Assembly (NCBI GenBank): GCA_017979445.1
Contig: CM030714.1
Location: forward strand, 7,757,049 to 7,821,048
Direction: 5' to 3'
Length of the DNA: 64,000 nt
From: Akebia trifoliata
Taxonomy: Eukaryota; Streptophyta; Magnoliopsida; Ranunculales; Lardizabalaceae
Shown: in pieces, positions 46,367 through 58,500 of the stretch
How positions within the stretch are numbered: position 1 is the stretch's first letter
How the letters are laid out: each line of letters begins with the position of its first letter
Notes under the pieces: generated by a model
Database searches by the model: none
What the model was told of the DNA's origin: nothing
What the model saw: only the letters and a program-made list of their open reading frames with translations
Program-made: the position numbers and the translations under genes

Positions 46367-47680
46367 CTATATTACTATCAATTTCAATAACATAATAATT
46401 GATTTTAAACAAGATTTTATTTCATTTAATATTTTTAAACATAAATCATTATTGTTATCACTAAGACAATCCAAAAATATATAAAATTCATCTAATATAA
46501 ACCTAATATCTAGTACACAAGCTATTTCATAAATAATAGGAAGGTTTTGCAATTTTTTTAAATTTAGTTTTCATTGGTTTAGTAAAATCAATCTATATGA
46601 TTTATTTTCTCTATAACGTTGAAAAATCGTCATAATATCAACTAAATTATACAAAACTAATGATGATCCTAAAGAATAAATCGAAGAAAAAGCTAATGTA
46701 GCATCATAAAAAACTTTTAAAAAATATCTAAATAATTATTTCAAATTCCAATCATCACTCGATATTACTGATTTATATTTTATTAAAAAAAAAAATAAAG
46801 ATTGGTATGAAATTACGGAATCCAACATCAAATATGCGGAATTCAATTGGTTTTTTACATCCATTGGATTTTTTTTTATATACTTTTTTACACAGTAATC
46901 TTTGCATAGTTGTCGAAAATTTTGAAGTCGGATGGAGAGGTACATATATAAAGTAAAGATTTTCTTATATTATCAATTAAAGGGTTAATTATTTCTAATA
47001 CATCTTTTAGAATTAAATTAAGTATATGATAACAACATCTTACATGAAAAAAATTGACCGTCACATAACAAAGGAAACGTATTTCTAACATACTCAATTA
47101 ATACATCATTTGTCAATGCATTATTTACTATTAATGAAAATATTTTATTATATAATCCCTAATTTCTTAGTTTGTGAAGAAGGCTTATAGCCATAATATT
47201 CCATGTATGAGGGTATGCTATCATGCATAAGCAATGATTCTCTCTTGTATATTTAAATGAGGGGTAGCGTTCAATGGCAAACATTTTGGCAAACACATTT
47301 TTCAAAACATGGGTTAGAAGTTTTGGTATGGGCTGATTTTTGGTGATGATGATCTCCTCACCGTAGAGATCATCCTCACCAAAAATCAGCCCATTCCAAA
47401 ACTTCTAACCCCATAAAAAATGGTTTACAAAAAATGGATGGTCCATGATTTTTCAACTTGTAAACTGGGGCTAGAAGTTTTGGAATGAACTGATTTTTGG
47501 TGAGGATGATCTCCTCACTGAAGAGATCATCCTCACCAAAAATCAGCCCATTCCAAGACCTCTAACCCATGTTTTGAAAAAGTGTTTGCCAAAATGTTTG
47601 CCATTGAACGGGACCCTTAAATGAGAATCTATAAAATTTGCGTTAAATCTAATTAGAAGCCTACTCACCAACTCCCAACC
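46367..47680 (-). pseudogene. hAT transposase relic (RICESLEEPER type)
   Basis: On the minus strand, pieces follow the order of plant hAT transposases: ANFIDSHLNIQERII (47640-47245, interrupted by element Q), NDVLIEYVRN near 47090-47120, FHVRCCYHILNLILKD near 46995-47050, IDNIRKSLLYICTSPS near 46940-46990, SAYLMLDSVISYQSL near 46790-46840, FYDATLAFSS near 46680-46710, and NLPIIYEIACVLD near 46510-46546. Frameshifts and stops break it into several frames. The N-terminal BED zinc finger and the final dimerisation domain were not identified, so it is partial. It may once have supplied transposase to hAT-type MITEs such as the one at 20177, but not obviously to the 9-bp-duplication family here. 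Confidence 0.8.
47262..47616. mobile_element. Palindromic MITE Q, inserted in the hAT relic with a 9-bp target duplication
   Basis: 355 bp. Ends GGGTAGCGTTCAATGGCAAA and complement of GGGTCCCGTTCAATGGCAAA (19 of 21 terminal bases pair if the next base is included). Flanked by the perfect direct repeat TTAAATGAG at 47253-47261 and 47617-47625. Hairpin cores near 47349 and 47507. Removing it restores a continuous FIDSHLNIQ stretch of the hAT frame. This is the only member outside (TA)n and so the one that shows the true ends. Confidence 0.9.
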
Positions 47681-47689
47681 ACATATTTA

Positions 47690-48500
47690 TAATGAAAACC
47701 GACGGTTGCCATGTCAGTTTTCATTCCATACAAACTGGCCCAACAGTCAAGTTCAGTCTTAAAAAACTAATTAGTACATTTATATGAAGTTGAAGGCATT
47801 ACATTATAATGAAAGAACATTATTTTATTTTATTTATTTGTAACAACACTATAATGAAATGAAATAAAATAAAAAAATTAATTTTAACAATATTACAAAA
47901 TAAAATATTTTAAAAACAGAATTTTTTTTACTCCATTTTGCCAAAAATATGTAGGAATTGGTGAATGAAAGTGATTGAGATTGGGTGATTTGGGGAAGGA
48001 TTTTGTATGGTTTATATAGAGCGAAAGATGGCGGTCAAACTGTTTGGTTTCAATGGTAAAAGGGTATTTTAGTCAAAATTACGAATTTTTCACTGAAAAT
48101 CTACATCCCAACCGCCATTTTTTTCAAATCGTCAATCGGACCATCGGGTTATTACTTGTTTGATAATTTTATAAAAGTTATTATTTTATAATAATTATAA
48201 AATAATATATTATTTTTTTATAAGTTTACCAAAAATATAAGTACATTGTGCAAAAATCAACATTCCAACTGTCGATTTTAAAGGGGTATGAAAATCAACT
48301 GTTGGACCGCCGATTTTCATGGGGTATTTTTATCAACTTTAAAATCGGTTATTCAACAACCAGTTTATTACTTCTTCTTCTTTTTTTTTTTTTTTTTTTT
48401 TACAAATTTGAAAAAATTAATATTTTTTATAATTATTTTTTAATAATTTTACAACAATTATAATATTTCTTTTAGAAATTATAACTCGTAGTAATTTTTT
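47690..48500. other. AT-rich stretch with recurring short inverted words
   Basis: Words such as 'aaccgacggttg', 'aaccgccattt', 'gtcgattttaaag' and 'ctttaaaatcgg' recur in both orientations between 47698 and 48362. They may be the decayed ends of an unidentified transposon. No gene. Confidence 0.35.
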
Positions 48501-48522
48501 GTAATATTATTGTACTACATTT

Positions 48523-48810
48523 ATGTAATGGCTAATATTATGGTATTACATTTATATAATGATGATGCCCCTATGCATAATGGAGATGCGCCCACGCCGA
48601 AGGCCTGGGTTTGGAAGGCTACTCTCACTTGGTTGGGAGTAGATCTACTCATCTTCATTGTAATGGTGATGGTTTATTATTGGCGTTGTCGCAGAGAAAG
48701 GAGTCCCGTCAACCCCAAAAACATGGTGCCGAATCCAATTGATGAGGTGTGTATTACTGCTGTCTCTAGACAATGGGCTTATTATTTGATCAAATCGATT
48801 AATGGTTTCT
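48523..48810 (+). other. Open frame with one membrane segment, family unknown
   Basis: The frame contains a GC-richer core (48590-48740) encoding WKATLTWLGVDLLIFIVMVM, then YYWRCRRER. This is a hydrophobic helix followed by a basic stop-transfer segment, as at the N-terminus of membrane-anchored enzymes. A donor-like GAG|GTGTGT follows at 48745. It matches no family I can name. It may be another captured first exon, given the gene fragments downstream. Confidence 0.3.
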
Positions 48811-50245
48811 AAATTATCGATCAAGTATTTTTCATTTTATTAACTTATATATATTGAATCAATTACATGGTTGCATAATCTTGCAATGATCTAATTGGAA
48901 TGTATGTGGGCATGCATGAAATCTAGTGGGTATTACGTATGTGATGAAGCATCGGCTACACTTATTTCTTACTACATATATGTCATTTAGAACTGTTCTT
49001 CATGTTAACTTGAAAGATGGAGTTTGACTCAATATTAATTGGTAATATTAAAAATGATTTCAGTATTAAATAAATGTTGATTTACCCAAACTTAATCTGA
49101 AAATTGTGAAATATACCCATTTTATACGAAAATCTAGGCCAAAGAATGTCGCTCAACGTCCTCACACATTTTATGTTATCGTTGCATTCTATCAAGTCTG
49201 GGCTCATAATTTATTGGTATCATACAGGAGGTCGAGGCTGGAAATGCAGTCGAGGGATAAGATGACCAATACAGCTCAATTCCACCAGGTTTTTCGACCT
49301 ATTATAACTAGGATTTTTCTTTTTCTTGATGCAAATTTGTACTATGTATGAGGCCATATATATGCCAAATGATATGCAACTTCAAGATGTATTTACTTGG
49401 AAACGTATCCTTCTATGCGTATTGTGGTCTCTAGGTATATTTTGGTGTTGGTGGTGTTTTGATAATTTTTATTGGATCTTACAAATTTTGAGGTTTAATG
49501 ATATTTGGACTCGTGTGCATGGTTTCTATGTCTAGGACTGTCTTCAAGGAATTGGGATGCCTGAAGAGGTGGATTATTCTATTCTTTTCATATCGACTTT
49601 GCTACAATTGAATTAACTTTCATTATAAACTTCTGTAAATGGAGACTTTGATACTGGATGATCAAAATCCTGCACTTGCACTGTGGAGATTTATATTTGA
49701 ATCTGATTGTAAAATATTGGTGTTAGGTTCTTCGTCTTCAAATTATATTTCAAGGTATGGATCGTTAATTTCTAAGTGAACTATGGCTCAGTTGCTTAGT
49801 TTTGTTGAATTCGGGTTCCTAATTTTTTTCGTAAATAGTTTAATTTGTTTGGATGATACCTCATAGGAATAGGATAGAGCACAATTAATTTTTTTTTTCT
49901 GGTTGTCAATTCTGTCATTTGTGCTACCAATAGATTTTTAAAAGAAAATTTCAATGTTAAAAGGCCATACAACTGAAATTTTGTCTTTTGTCTTGGCCAA
50001 GAGATTTATAAACCATCATCATTCACAATGTTTTATTCCAATTATTTTAGTTTGTTTATTTTCTTATTCTAGTGATGAAACTCCCTCATTTTTTGTTGAA
50101 ATCTGATGCACTAATCCTTGCATGTAGTGTTCACAGCTCTGTTATCAACATGATTTGATCTATAACACTAATTTCACCTTAATTGTTAAAATTTAAACAA
50201 AATTATGTTTCAGTACCACCATAACATAGACATTATTAAAGAAAT
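48811..50245. other. Unassigned stretch upstream of the gene fragments
   Basis: Includes a short GC-richer piece at 49226-49290 with a splice-like CAG|GAGG start and a CCAG|GTTT end. I cannot identify it. The rest is AT-rich. Confidence 0.35.
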
Positions 50246-50453
50246 CCTCGAGTGGTTGTAGTAGTTGCGAAGATGTTTCAACAAAATCATCAACCTCGAC
50301 ACCTAAAAGGAAAGTATGATTTCAGCATTAGTAAGGAAGTGTATAGACCATTTGTAATGAAAGATCCACATAGCTTAAGAGAAAAATCACATAATAGTCA
50401 TTTTTCCAAGTCAAAAGAGTCGGCTCTGTTTCAATATGTGATTTACATGTGAC

Positions 50454-50605
50454 TTGATCCCACAACAAATATACGAGGAATACAGGCACCAATGTGTTGC
50501 TAACTCACTGAGCTCCAAAGGGATGTTCCAACTAATCCAAAGGGAAAGGTCTTCGAGGCATGTGATGGCCCTTGTCAATACTGATGGATCTGTGGCAAAG
50601 GCTTG
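50454..50605 (+). pseudogene. LPA1: LPA1-like P-loop protein, exon fragment
   Basis: An open stretch reads [20 protein letters not shown], then [20 protein letters not shown], then AKAW. This closely follows a conserved block in the C-terminal half of plant LPA1-type P-loop NTPases (2-phosphoglycerate-kinase-related, linked to phytate accumulation). After AKAW the family-specific sequence stops without a splice donor. A low-complexity serine/threonine-rich piece at 50246-50320 may belong to the same gene. Confidence 0.55.
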
Positions 50606-50744
50606 GCAAAGAGTACCATTGATTCACTACATATGCTATTGTTGATTATCAATTTTATAGATTGGCTGCAGTTAATATTGTGGGAAAGAGATTATAAGTA
50701 CTTCTATATATTTTAATGCTACTTTTCTTGTCACTCTCCTTCAG

Positions 50745-50859
50745 ATTTCATCACCAAAGAGTACCACTTGTAATACTTGTATGTGGAACTGCCTGTGCTG
50801 GGAAGTCCACTATTGCGACCCAACTTACATAGCAACTAAACTTGCCAAGCGTTTTACAG
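50745..50859 (+). pseudogene. P-loop NTPase exon (LPA1/2-phosphoglycerate kinase family) with a stop
   Basis: A 115-bp exon between a good acceptor (CTCCTTCAG at 50736-50744) and a donor (CAG|GTGAAT at 50860). It reads FHHQRVPLVILVCGTACAGK, then STIATQLT, then a TAG where the family has Gln (CAG to TAG), then LNLPSVLQ. GTACAGKST is the Walker A motif. The stop makes this copy non-functional as it stands. In the family this exon belongs near a P-loop domain, so finding it after a C-terminal-type block means the order is shuffled or two relatives contributed. Confidence 0.7.
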
Positions 50860-51452
50860 GTGAATCTATTTTATATCTTATACAAGTATTCTCAATAATA
50901 TTCTTTTTAGCTAACTCTTTATAGAGTTTTTAGAGAACTTTCATATAATATTCAGTGATGTAAGTAAAGTTTTTCTGATTGTGATTAAGATGTTCAGTAT
51001 TTAAGCGTATTGATTGATGTTACAATATATATTAATGAAGAACATTGGAATTTTCCGATTGAGACATCTCATACATGTAAGGTATAGAGTTGAGTATTTT
51101 CATCTCATACCAGAAAAGTAATGTAGTTAATTCAAATGGGCGGCTATCGGACTTCCACCTCCCAAATTTAACATTAAAATTCAACAGTGAAAAATTACTT
51201 TTTTTGGATTTTTTTTCGGAGTTTGTAAAATTTTGTCATCTACAATCTTGTTTCGGATGCCACAAGGTGAGCCCAAAGGCCCTTAGTAAGGGTAGAATCC
51301 TTACTTAACGTAGTAAGGCTAATTGGACTCCTTATGTCATATAGAAAAAGGAATGGCTGTCTGCTAGAGTTTCATGATTAGATTGGTTTTAGTTTACATT
51401 TGGCACCATTAACTAACATGGATGCTATCTTTCTCTTAATGAGTCTATCTAG

Positions 51453-51754
51453 GTGAGGAGATTACTGGTACAACAACGCATAAAGAGTGCCAAGTTTATT
51501 GATGAGAGTAGTGAAGAAGAGGCAAATGAGATGCTTGACATCCCGTCATCTATTCCCTTTCTTCCTCATGTGGTGATTCTCAAAAAACATATCTTTTGTG
51601 GTTCTTTATTGTCTTTGAGGTTTATGATTTTCTTACTAATTTTGTGTGTGTTTCTTTTTCGAACTAGACACCAAAGACATTGAAGCAGCTCTACTTGACA
51701 AGCTTTTCATTTATTTCTGGTGTCATAATCTTTGGTGGACATCTTGCACCAACG
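51453..51754 (+). pseudogene. OR: ORANGE-like protein, two middle exons only
   Basis: Exon 51453-51572 (after CTATCTAG) reads VRRLLVQQRIKSAKFIDE and IPSSIPFLPHV. Exon 51668-51754 reads TPKTLKQLYLTSFSFISG and IIFGGHLAPT, and ends at a strong donor ACG|GTAAGT. The 95-bp intron is GT-AG and the frame is kept. These match the centre of the plant ORANGE / OR-like plastid DnaJ-type cysteine-rich proteins, which stabilise phytoene synthase and promote chromoplast formation: the basic helix, then the first membrane segment. The N-terminal transit peptide, second membrane segment and zinc-finger repeats (CxxCxGxG) are absent from the surrounding sequence. The splice signals look undamaged, so the fragment arrived recently or is under little decay. 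Confidence 0.8.
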
Positions 51755-52324
51755 GTAAGTTGAAGCTTCAAGTCCTTGGCTATTAGACAGGACCTTTTAC
51801 CCTTCTTATCATTTACTATTAGTGAGATTCGTTAATTTATTGGAACATATGTTAATAAGATCATCTTATATCCAACATGTTTTTTTATTTATGCATAAAC
51901 TGTCTTAATTGGTCTTTATTTGTATCCCCTATTGGTATTATTCTTGAATCCTCTCCTATGTGCTCATTTTCATTTTGTGTTTCCTAGTCTTACCATTCAT
52001 CCGTCTAAACATCCTCTTCTTAGATACACTACTATGAACACGTTGTTTCTTGATTGCCTTAACATCATGTCTTGTAAGGCTTACTTGGTTCTATTTTTGT
52101 CTTGTAAAATTGAACCTTTATTTTTGTTAGTACATGTTAGTCACATACCACAAGGGAACATGGCTTACAGGATAGACACTCGATGAGTCAAAAAATCAAG
52201 GGGATTGGGAATGGCAGACTTGGCCTTGACTTTGTTTGACCCAGATATAACTATCGTTTGACCCTAATCTAACTAATTTTTTAACCTCTCTCTCTCTCTC
52301 TCTCTCTCTCGGTAGGCCAGATTA
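51755..52324. other. Non-coding stretch with a (CT)n tract
   Basis: After the ORANGE fragment no further ORANGE exon is visible. A (CT)n run at 52285-52310 directly precedes the tandem array. Confidence 0.5.
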
Positions 52325-54888
52325 GATACTAATCTCATAATACATTTAATTCAGAATATGCCTCTCTTTAGAAACTGATATTAAGTTTCATCCTCCAATA
52401 ATACCTCTTTGGGAGGTCTATGCATTTAATTCTGTCTATAAATGAAATAAAGAGCAACAGGAAGGAAGTTGGGATCCTTCACTCAATATCATGAAAGTGG
52501 AATACATTATTAATCCATTTTTAAAAGTCATTTTCTAGAAACTAAAGATCATGAAAGTGGTGGTCTTTATCTTTGAGTGGAGGAACAATAACTTTAATTA
52601 TCTCTATTTCTGTGTCTTTCTTTCCTCATAGGTTTCATATTCAGCACTCTCTCCGAATGATCATGATGAATAATTCTGAGTTCTTCAATGCAAATAATCC
52701 TCGCCATAATGAGTACAGTACAACTCAGCCTATAATTGTTATTCATCCCAAGGGTTTTATAATGATTATCCTAGCAGTGTTATTTTTTAATTAATATTTT
52801 AAAGATAAAATGTAAGAAAATTAATAATAATAATAAATAATTAAATAATTATTTAAAATTAATAATTATTTAAAATTAATAATTATTTAAAATTAATTAT
52901 TTTAAAAAAAAATAGTAAGAAAATTATTCTTTAATATAATAATTGTTAAAAATATAATTTATAATTAATTATTTAAAAGGAAATAGTAAGAAAATTATTC
53001 TTTAATATAATAATTGTTAAAAATATAATTTATAATTAATTATTTAAAAGGAAATAGTAAGAAAATTACTTACACTGTTTTAAAATAAAACGTAATTAAT
53101 TTTTTAATTAATTATTTGTTACTATAATAATTGTTAAAAAGGTGTAAATATAATAATTAATTTTTTTAATAAATTATTTGAAGAGACATGTCTTGAAGTG
53201 AGTATTATTATAAATAAATTTATAAATAGAAAACGTAAAAAAGGTGTAAATATAAAAATTAATTTTTTAAATAATTATTTGAAAAGATTCAGCATCAAAT
53301 TTTTTTTTATATAATAATTGTTAGAAAAATATTTTTTAATTAATATTTTAAAGATAAAATGTAAGAAAATTAATAATAATAATAATAAATAATTAAATAA
53401 TTATTTAAAATTAATAATTATTTAAAATTAATTATTTTTAGATACTAATCTCATAATACATTTAATTCAAAATGTGCCTCTCTTTAAAAATTGATATTAA
53501 GTTCAACCCTCTAATAATACCTCTTTCGGAGGTCTATGCATTTAATTCTATCTATAAATGAAATTAAGAGTAACAGGAAAGAAGTTGGGATCCTTCACTC
53601 AATATCATGAAAGTGGAATTCACCATTAATCCATTTTTAAAAGTCATTTTCTAGAAACTAAAGATCATGAAAGTGGTGGTCTTTATCTTTGAGTGGAGGA
53701 ATAATAACTTTAATTATCTATATTTCTGTGTCTTTCCTTCCTCACAGGTTTCATATTCAGCATTCTCTCCGAATAATCATGATGAATAATTCTGAGTTCT
53801 TCAATGCAAATAATCCTCGCCATAATGAGTACAGTACAACTCAGCCTGTAATTGTTATTTATCCCAAGGATCTTCTAATGATTATCCTAGCAGTGTTATT
53901 TTTTAATTAATTATTTTAAAAAAAATAGTAAGAAAATTATTCTTTAATATAATAATTTTTAGAAAAATATTTTTAATTTAAATTTAAAATTAATTGTGAC
54001 TATAAATTATATTTTAACAAATATTTAAAAATATTTGTTAATATTTAATTATTAATAATTTAATTATTAATTATTTTTTTAAAATAGAAAAGTGTAAATA
54101 TAATAATTGTTAAAAATATAATTTATAATTAATTATTTAAAAGGAAATAGTAAGAAAATTACTTACACTGTTTTAAAATAAAACGTAATTAATTTTTTAA
54201 TTAATTATTTGTTACTATAATAATTGTTAAAAAGGTGTAAATATAATAATTAATTTTTTAATAAATTATTTGAAGAGACGTGTCTTAAAGTGAGTATTAT
54301 TTATAAATAAATTTATAAATAGAAAACGTAAAAAAGACATAAATATAATAATTAGTTTTTTAATTAATTATTTGAAGAGATTGAGCATCAATTTTTTTTT
54401 TAATATAATAATTGTTAGAAAAATATTTTTTAATTAATATTTTAAAGATAAAATGTAAGAAAATTAATAATAATAATAATAATAAATAATTAAATAATTA
54501 TTTAAAATTAATTAATTTTAGATACTAATATCATACATTTAATTCAGAATGTGCCTCTCTTTAAAAACTGATATTAAGTTCCATTCTCCAATAATCCCTC
54601 TTTGGGAGGTCTATGCATTTAATTTTGTCTATAAATGAAATAAAGAGCAACAACAAGGAAATTGGGATCCTTTACTCAATATCATGAAAATGGAATCCAC
54701 CACTAATCCATTTTTAAAAGTCATTTTCTAGAAATTAAAGATCATGAAAGTGGTTGTCTTTAGCTTTGAGTGGAGGAACAATAACTTTAATTATTTCTAT
54801 TTCTGTGTCTTTCCTTCCTCACAGGTTTCATAATCAGCACTCTCTGTAAATGACTATGATGAATAATTCTGAGTTCTTCAATGCAAAT

Positions 54889-55530
54889 ACAACCTACATT
54901 TGGCCTATACACCCAATAAGAGGGGCCAATCCATGAATGAGACACAAATCCATCAAACTAGTAGTTTGATTATAAGCCTTCAACCCAAAGAGATAGGTAA
55001 AACCCACCAAAAGTCACTAAAACTACTGAAATTGGAATATATCAATTTTGACTTTTAAACCAATTAAAAAAATTCTATTAATTAACTACTTAATTAGAAA
55101 GTCATTACAAGTAGATGTATAAATAACAAGGTTAAGAACATTACAGGGCCTATTAATGATTTTGTACAATGTTCAATGATTGATACATTCAAAAGAATGG
55201 TGAAAAGGTGCTTTGGATTGAAATTTAATAAGACTTGGAGAAATTTTAAAAAAATTGAATCACCAAAATACCCTTTTTAACTTATTTGATTAGGTAAAAT
55301 GGGAACAAAATTCCATTTTTTTCTCTACATGATGTGTACATTTTGGTAAGCAAGTTGCAAGTCTTTTCGGTCTTTATGTTGAATATTTCTATTTCGTAGT
55401 CATTATGACTTGCTTGTTGAAGATAGTAACCTAAGTGGAAATTATACCATTTTTTTTCCATACAATATGGGACCCATCATTTAAATGATCAGTTGGGAGT
55501 GATTGTTTTTTCTCACAGACCAACACCGTT
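54889..55530. mobile_element. 642-bp insertion in array unit 3
   Basis: Interrupts the conserved block between 'ttcttcaatgcaaat' and 'cctcgccataatgagtac'. CAAAT stands on both sides (54884-54888 and 55531-55535), suggesting a 5-bp duplication, though three bases of the target are missing on the right. No terminal inverted repeat, LTR or coding sequence was recognised, and it appears in no other unit. Class unknown. Confidence 0.6.
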
Positions 55531-58500
55531 CAAATCCTCGCCATAATGAGTACAGTACAACTCAGCCTGTGATTGTTACTTATCCTAAGGGTCTTCTTAT
55601 GATTATCCTGGCAGTGTTATTTTTTAATTAATTATTTAAAAAGAAATAGTAAGAAATTTATTCTTTAATATAATAATTTTTAGAAAAATATTTTTAATTT
55701 AAATTTAAAATTAATTGTGACTATAAGTTATATTTTAACAAATATTTAAAAATATTTGTTAATATTTAATTATTAATAATTGTTAAAAATATAATTTATA
55801 ATTAATTATTTAAAAAGAAATAGTAAGAAAATTACTTACACTGTTTTAAAATAAAACGTAATTAATTTTTTAATTAATAATTTGTTACTATAATAATTGT
55901 TAAAAATGTGTAAATATAATAATTAATTTTTTAATAAATTATTTGAAGAGACGTGTCTTAAAGGAAGTATTATTTATAAATATAAAACGTAAAAAATGTG
56001 TAAATATAATAATTAATTATTTGAAGAGATTGAGCATCAAAATTTTTTTAATATAATAATTGTTAGAAAAATATTTTTTAATTAATATTTTGAAGATAAA
56101 ATGTAAGAAACTTAATAATAATAATAATAAATAATTAAATAATTATTTAAAATTTATAAGTATTTAAAATTAATTATTTTTAAATACTAATCTCATAATT
56201 TATTTAATTCAGAATGTGCCTCTCTTTAGAAACTGATATTAAGTTCCATCTTCCAATAATACCTCTTTGGGGGTCTATACATTTAATTCTATGTATAAAT
56301 GAAATAAAGAGCAACAGGAAAGAAGTTGAGATCATTCACTCAATATCATTAAAGTGGAATCCAACATTAATCCATTTTTAAAAGTCATTTTCTAAAAACT
56401 AAAGATCATGAAAGTGGTGGTCTTTAGCTTTGAGTGGAGGAATAATAACTTTAATTATCTATATTTCTGTGTCTTTCCTTTCTCACAGGTTTCATATTCA
56501 GCACTCTGTCCAAATAATCATGATGAATAATTCTGAGTTCTTCAATGCAAATAATCCTCGTCATAATAAGTACAGTACAACTCAGCCTGTGATTGTTATT
56601 TATCCCAAGGATCTTAGAATGATTATCCTGGCAGTGTTATTTTTTAATTAATTATTTAAAAAGAAATAATAAGAAAATTATCCTTTAATATAATAATTTT
56701 TAGAAAAATATTTTTAATTTAAATTTAAAATTAATTATGACTATAAATTATATTTTAACAAATATTTAAAAATATTTGTCAATATTTAGTTGTTAATAAT
56801 TTAATTTTTAATTATTTTTTTAAAATAGAAAAGTGTAAATATAATAATTGTTAAAAATATAATTTATAATTAATTATTTAAAAAGAAATAGTAAGAAAAT
56901 TACTTACACTGTTTTAAAATAAAACGTAATTAATTTTTTATTAATTATTCGTTACTATAATAATTGTTAAAATGGTGTAAATATAATAATTAATTTTTTA
57001 ATAAATTATTTGAAGAGACGTGCCTTGAAGTGAATTTTATTTATAAATAGAAAACGTAAAAAAGGTGTAAATATAATAATTAATTTTTTAATTAATTATT
57101 TAAAGAGATTGAACATCAATTTTTTTTAATATAATAATTGTTAGAAAAATATTTTTTAATTAATATTTTAAAAATAAAATGTATGAAAATTAATAATAAT
57201 AATAATAATAAATAATTAAATAATTATTTAAAATTAATTATTTTTAAATACTAATCTAATAATACATTTAATTCAGAATATGCCTCTCTTTAGAAACTGA
57301 TATTAAGTTCCATCCTCCAATAATACCTCTTTTGGAGGTCTATACATTTAATTATGTATATAAATGAAGTAAATAGCAACATGAAGGAAGTTGGGATTTT
57401 TCACTCAATATTATGAAAGTGGAATCCACCATTAATCCATTTGTAAAAGTAATTTTCTAGAAACTAAAGATCATTAAAGTGGTGGTCTTTAGCTTTGAGT
57501 GGAGGAACAATAACTTTAATTATCTCTATTTCTGTGTCTTTCCTTCCTCACAGGTTTCATATTCAACACTCTCTCCGAATGATCATGATGAATAATTCTG
57601 AGTTCTTCAATGCAAATAATCCTCGTCATAATGAGTACAGTACAACTCAGCCTATGATTGTTATTTATCCTAAGTGTCTTCGAATGATAGTGTTATTTTT
57701 TAATTAATATTTTAAAAATAAAATGTAAGAAAATTAATAATAATAATAATATAATAATAATAATAATAAATAATTAAATAATTATTTAAAATTAATTATG
57801 ACTATAAATTATATTTTAACAAATATTTAAAAATATTTATTAATATTTAATTGTTAATAATTAATTTTTAATTATTTTTTTAAAATAGAAAAGTGTAAAT
57901 ATAATAATTGTTAAAAATATAATTTATAATTAATTATTTAAAAAGAAATAGTAAGAAAATTACTTACACTGTTTTAAAATAAAACGTAATTAATTTTTTA
58001 ATTAATTATTTGTTACTATAATAATTGTTAAAATGGTGTAAATATAATAATTAATTTTTTAATAATTATTTGAAGAGACGTGTCTTGAAGTGAATTTTAT
58101 TTATAAATAGAAAACGTAAAAATGTGTAAATATAATAATTAATTTTTTAATTAATTATTTAAAGAGATTGAACATCAATTTTTTTTTAATATAATAATTG
58201 TTAGAAAAATATTTTTTAATTAATATTTTAAAAATAAAATGTAAGAAAATTAATAATAATAATAATAATAAATAATTAAATAATTATTTAAAATTAATTA
58301 TTTTTAAATACTAATCTAATAATACATTTAATTCAGAATATGCCTCTCTTTAGAAACTGATATTAAGTTCCATCCTCCAATAATACCTCTTTGGGAGGTC
58401 TATACATTTAATTATGTATATAAATGAAGTAAATAGCAACATGAAGGAAGTTGGGATTTTTCACTCAATATTATGAAAGTGGAATCCACCATTAATCCAT

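Noticed and set aside
39352..47616. CRISPR array
   Set aside because: Repeats are long, palindromic and separated by (TA)n rather than unique spacers of constant size, and the DNA is clearly plant nuclear.
46367..47680. hAT transposase as the autonomous partner of the palindromic family
   Set aside because: The family's only clean insertion has a 9-bp duplication, whereas hAT makes 8-bp ones, and the element is inside the hAT sequence rather than at its ends.
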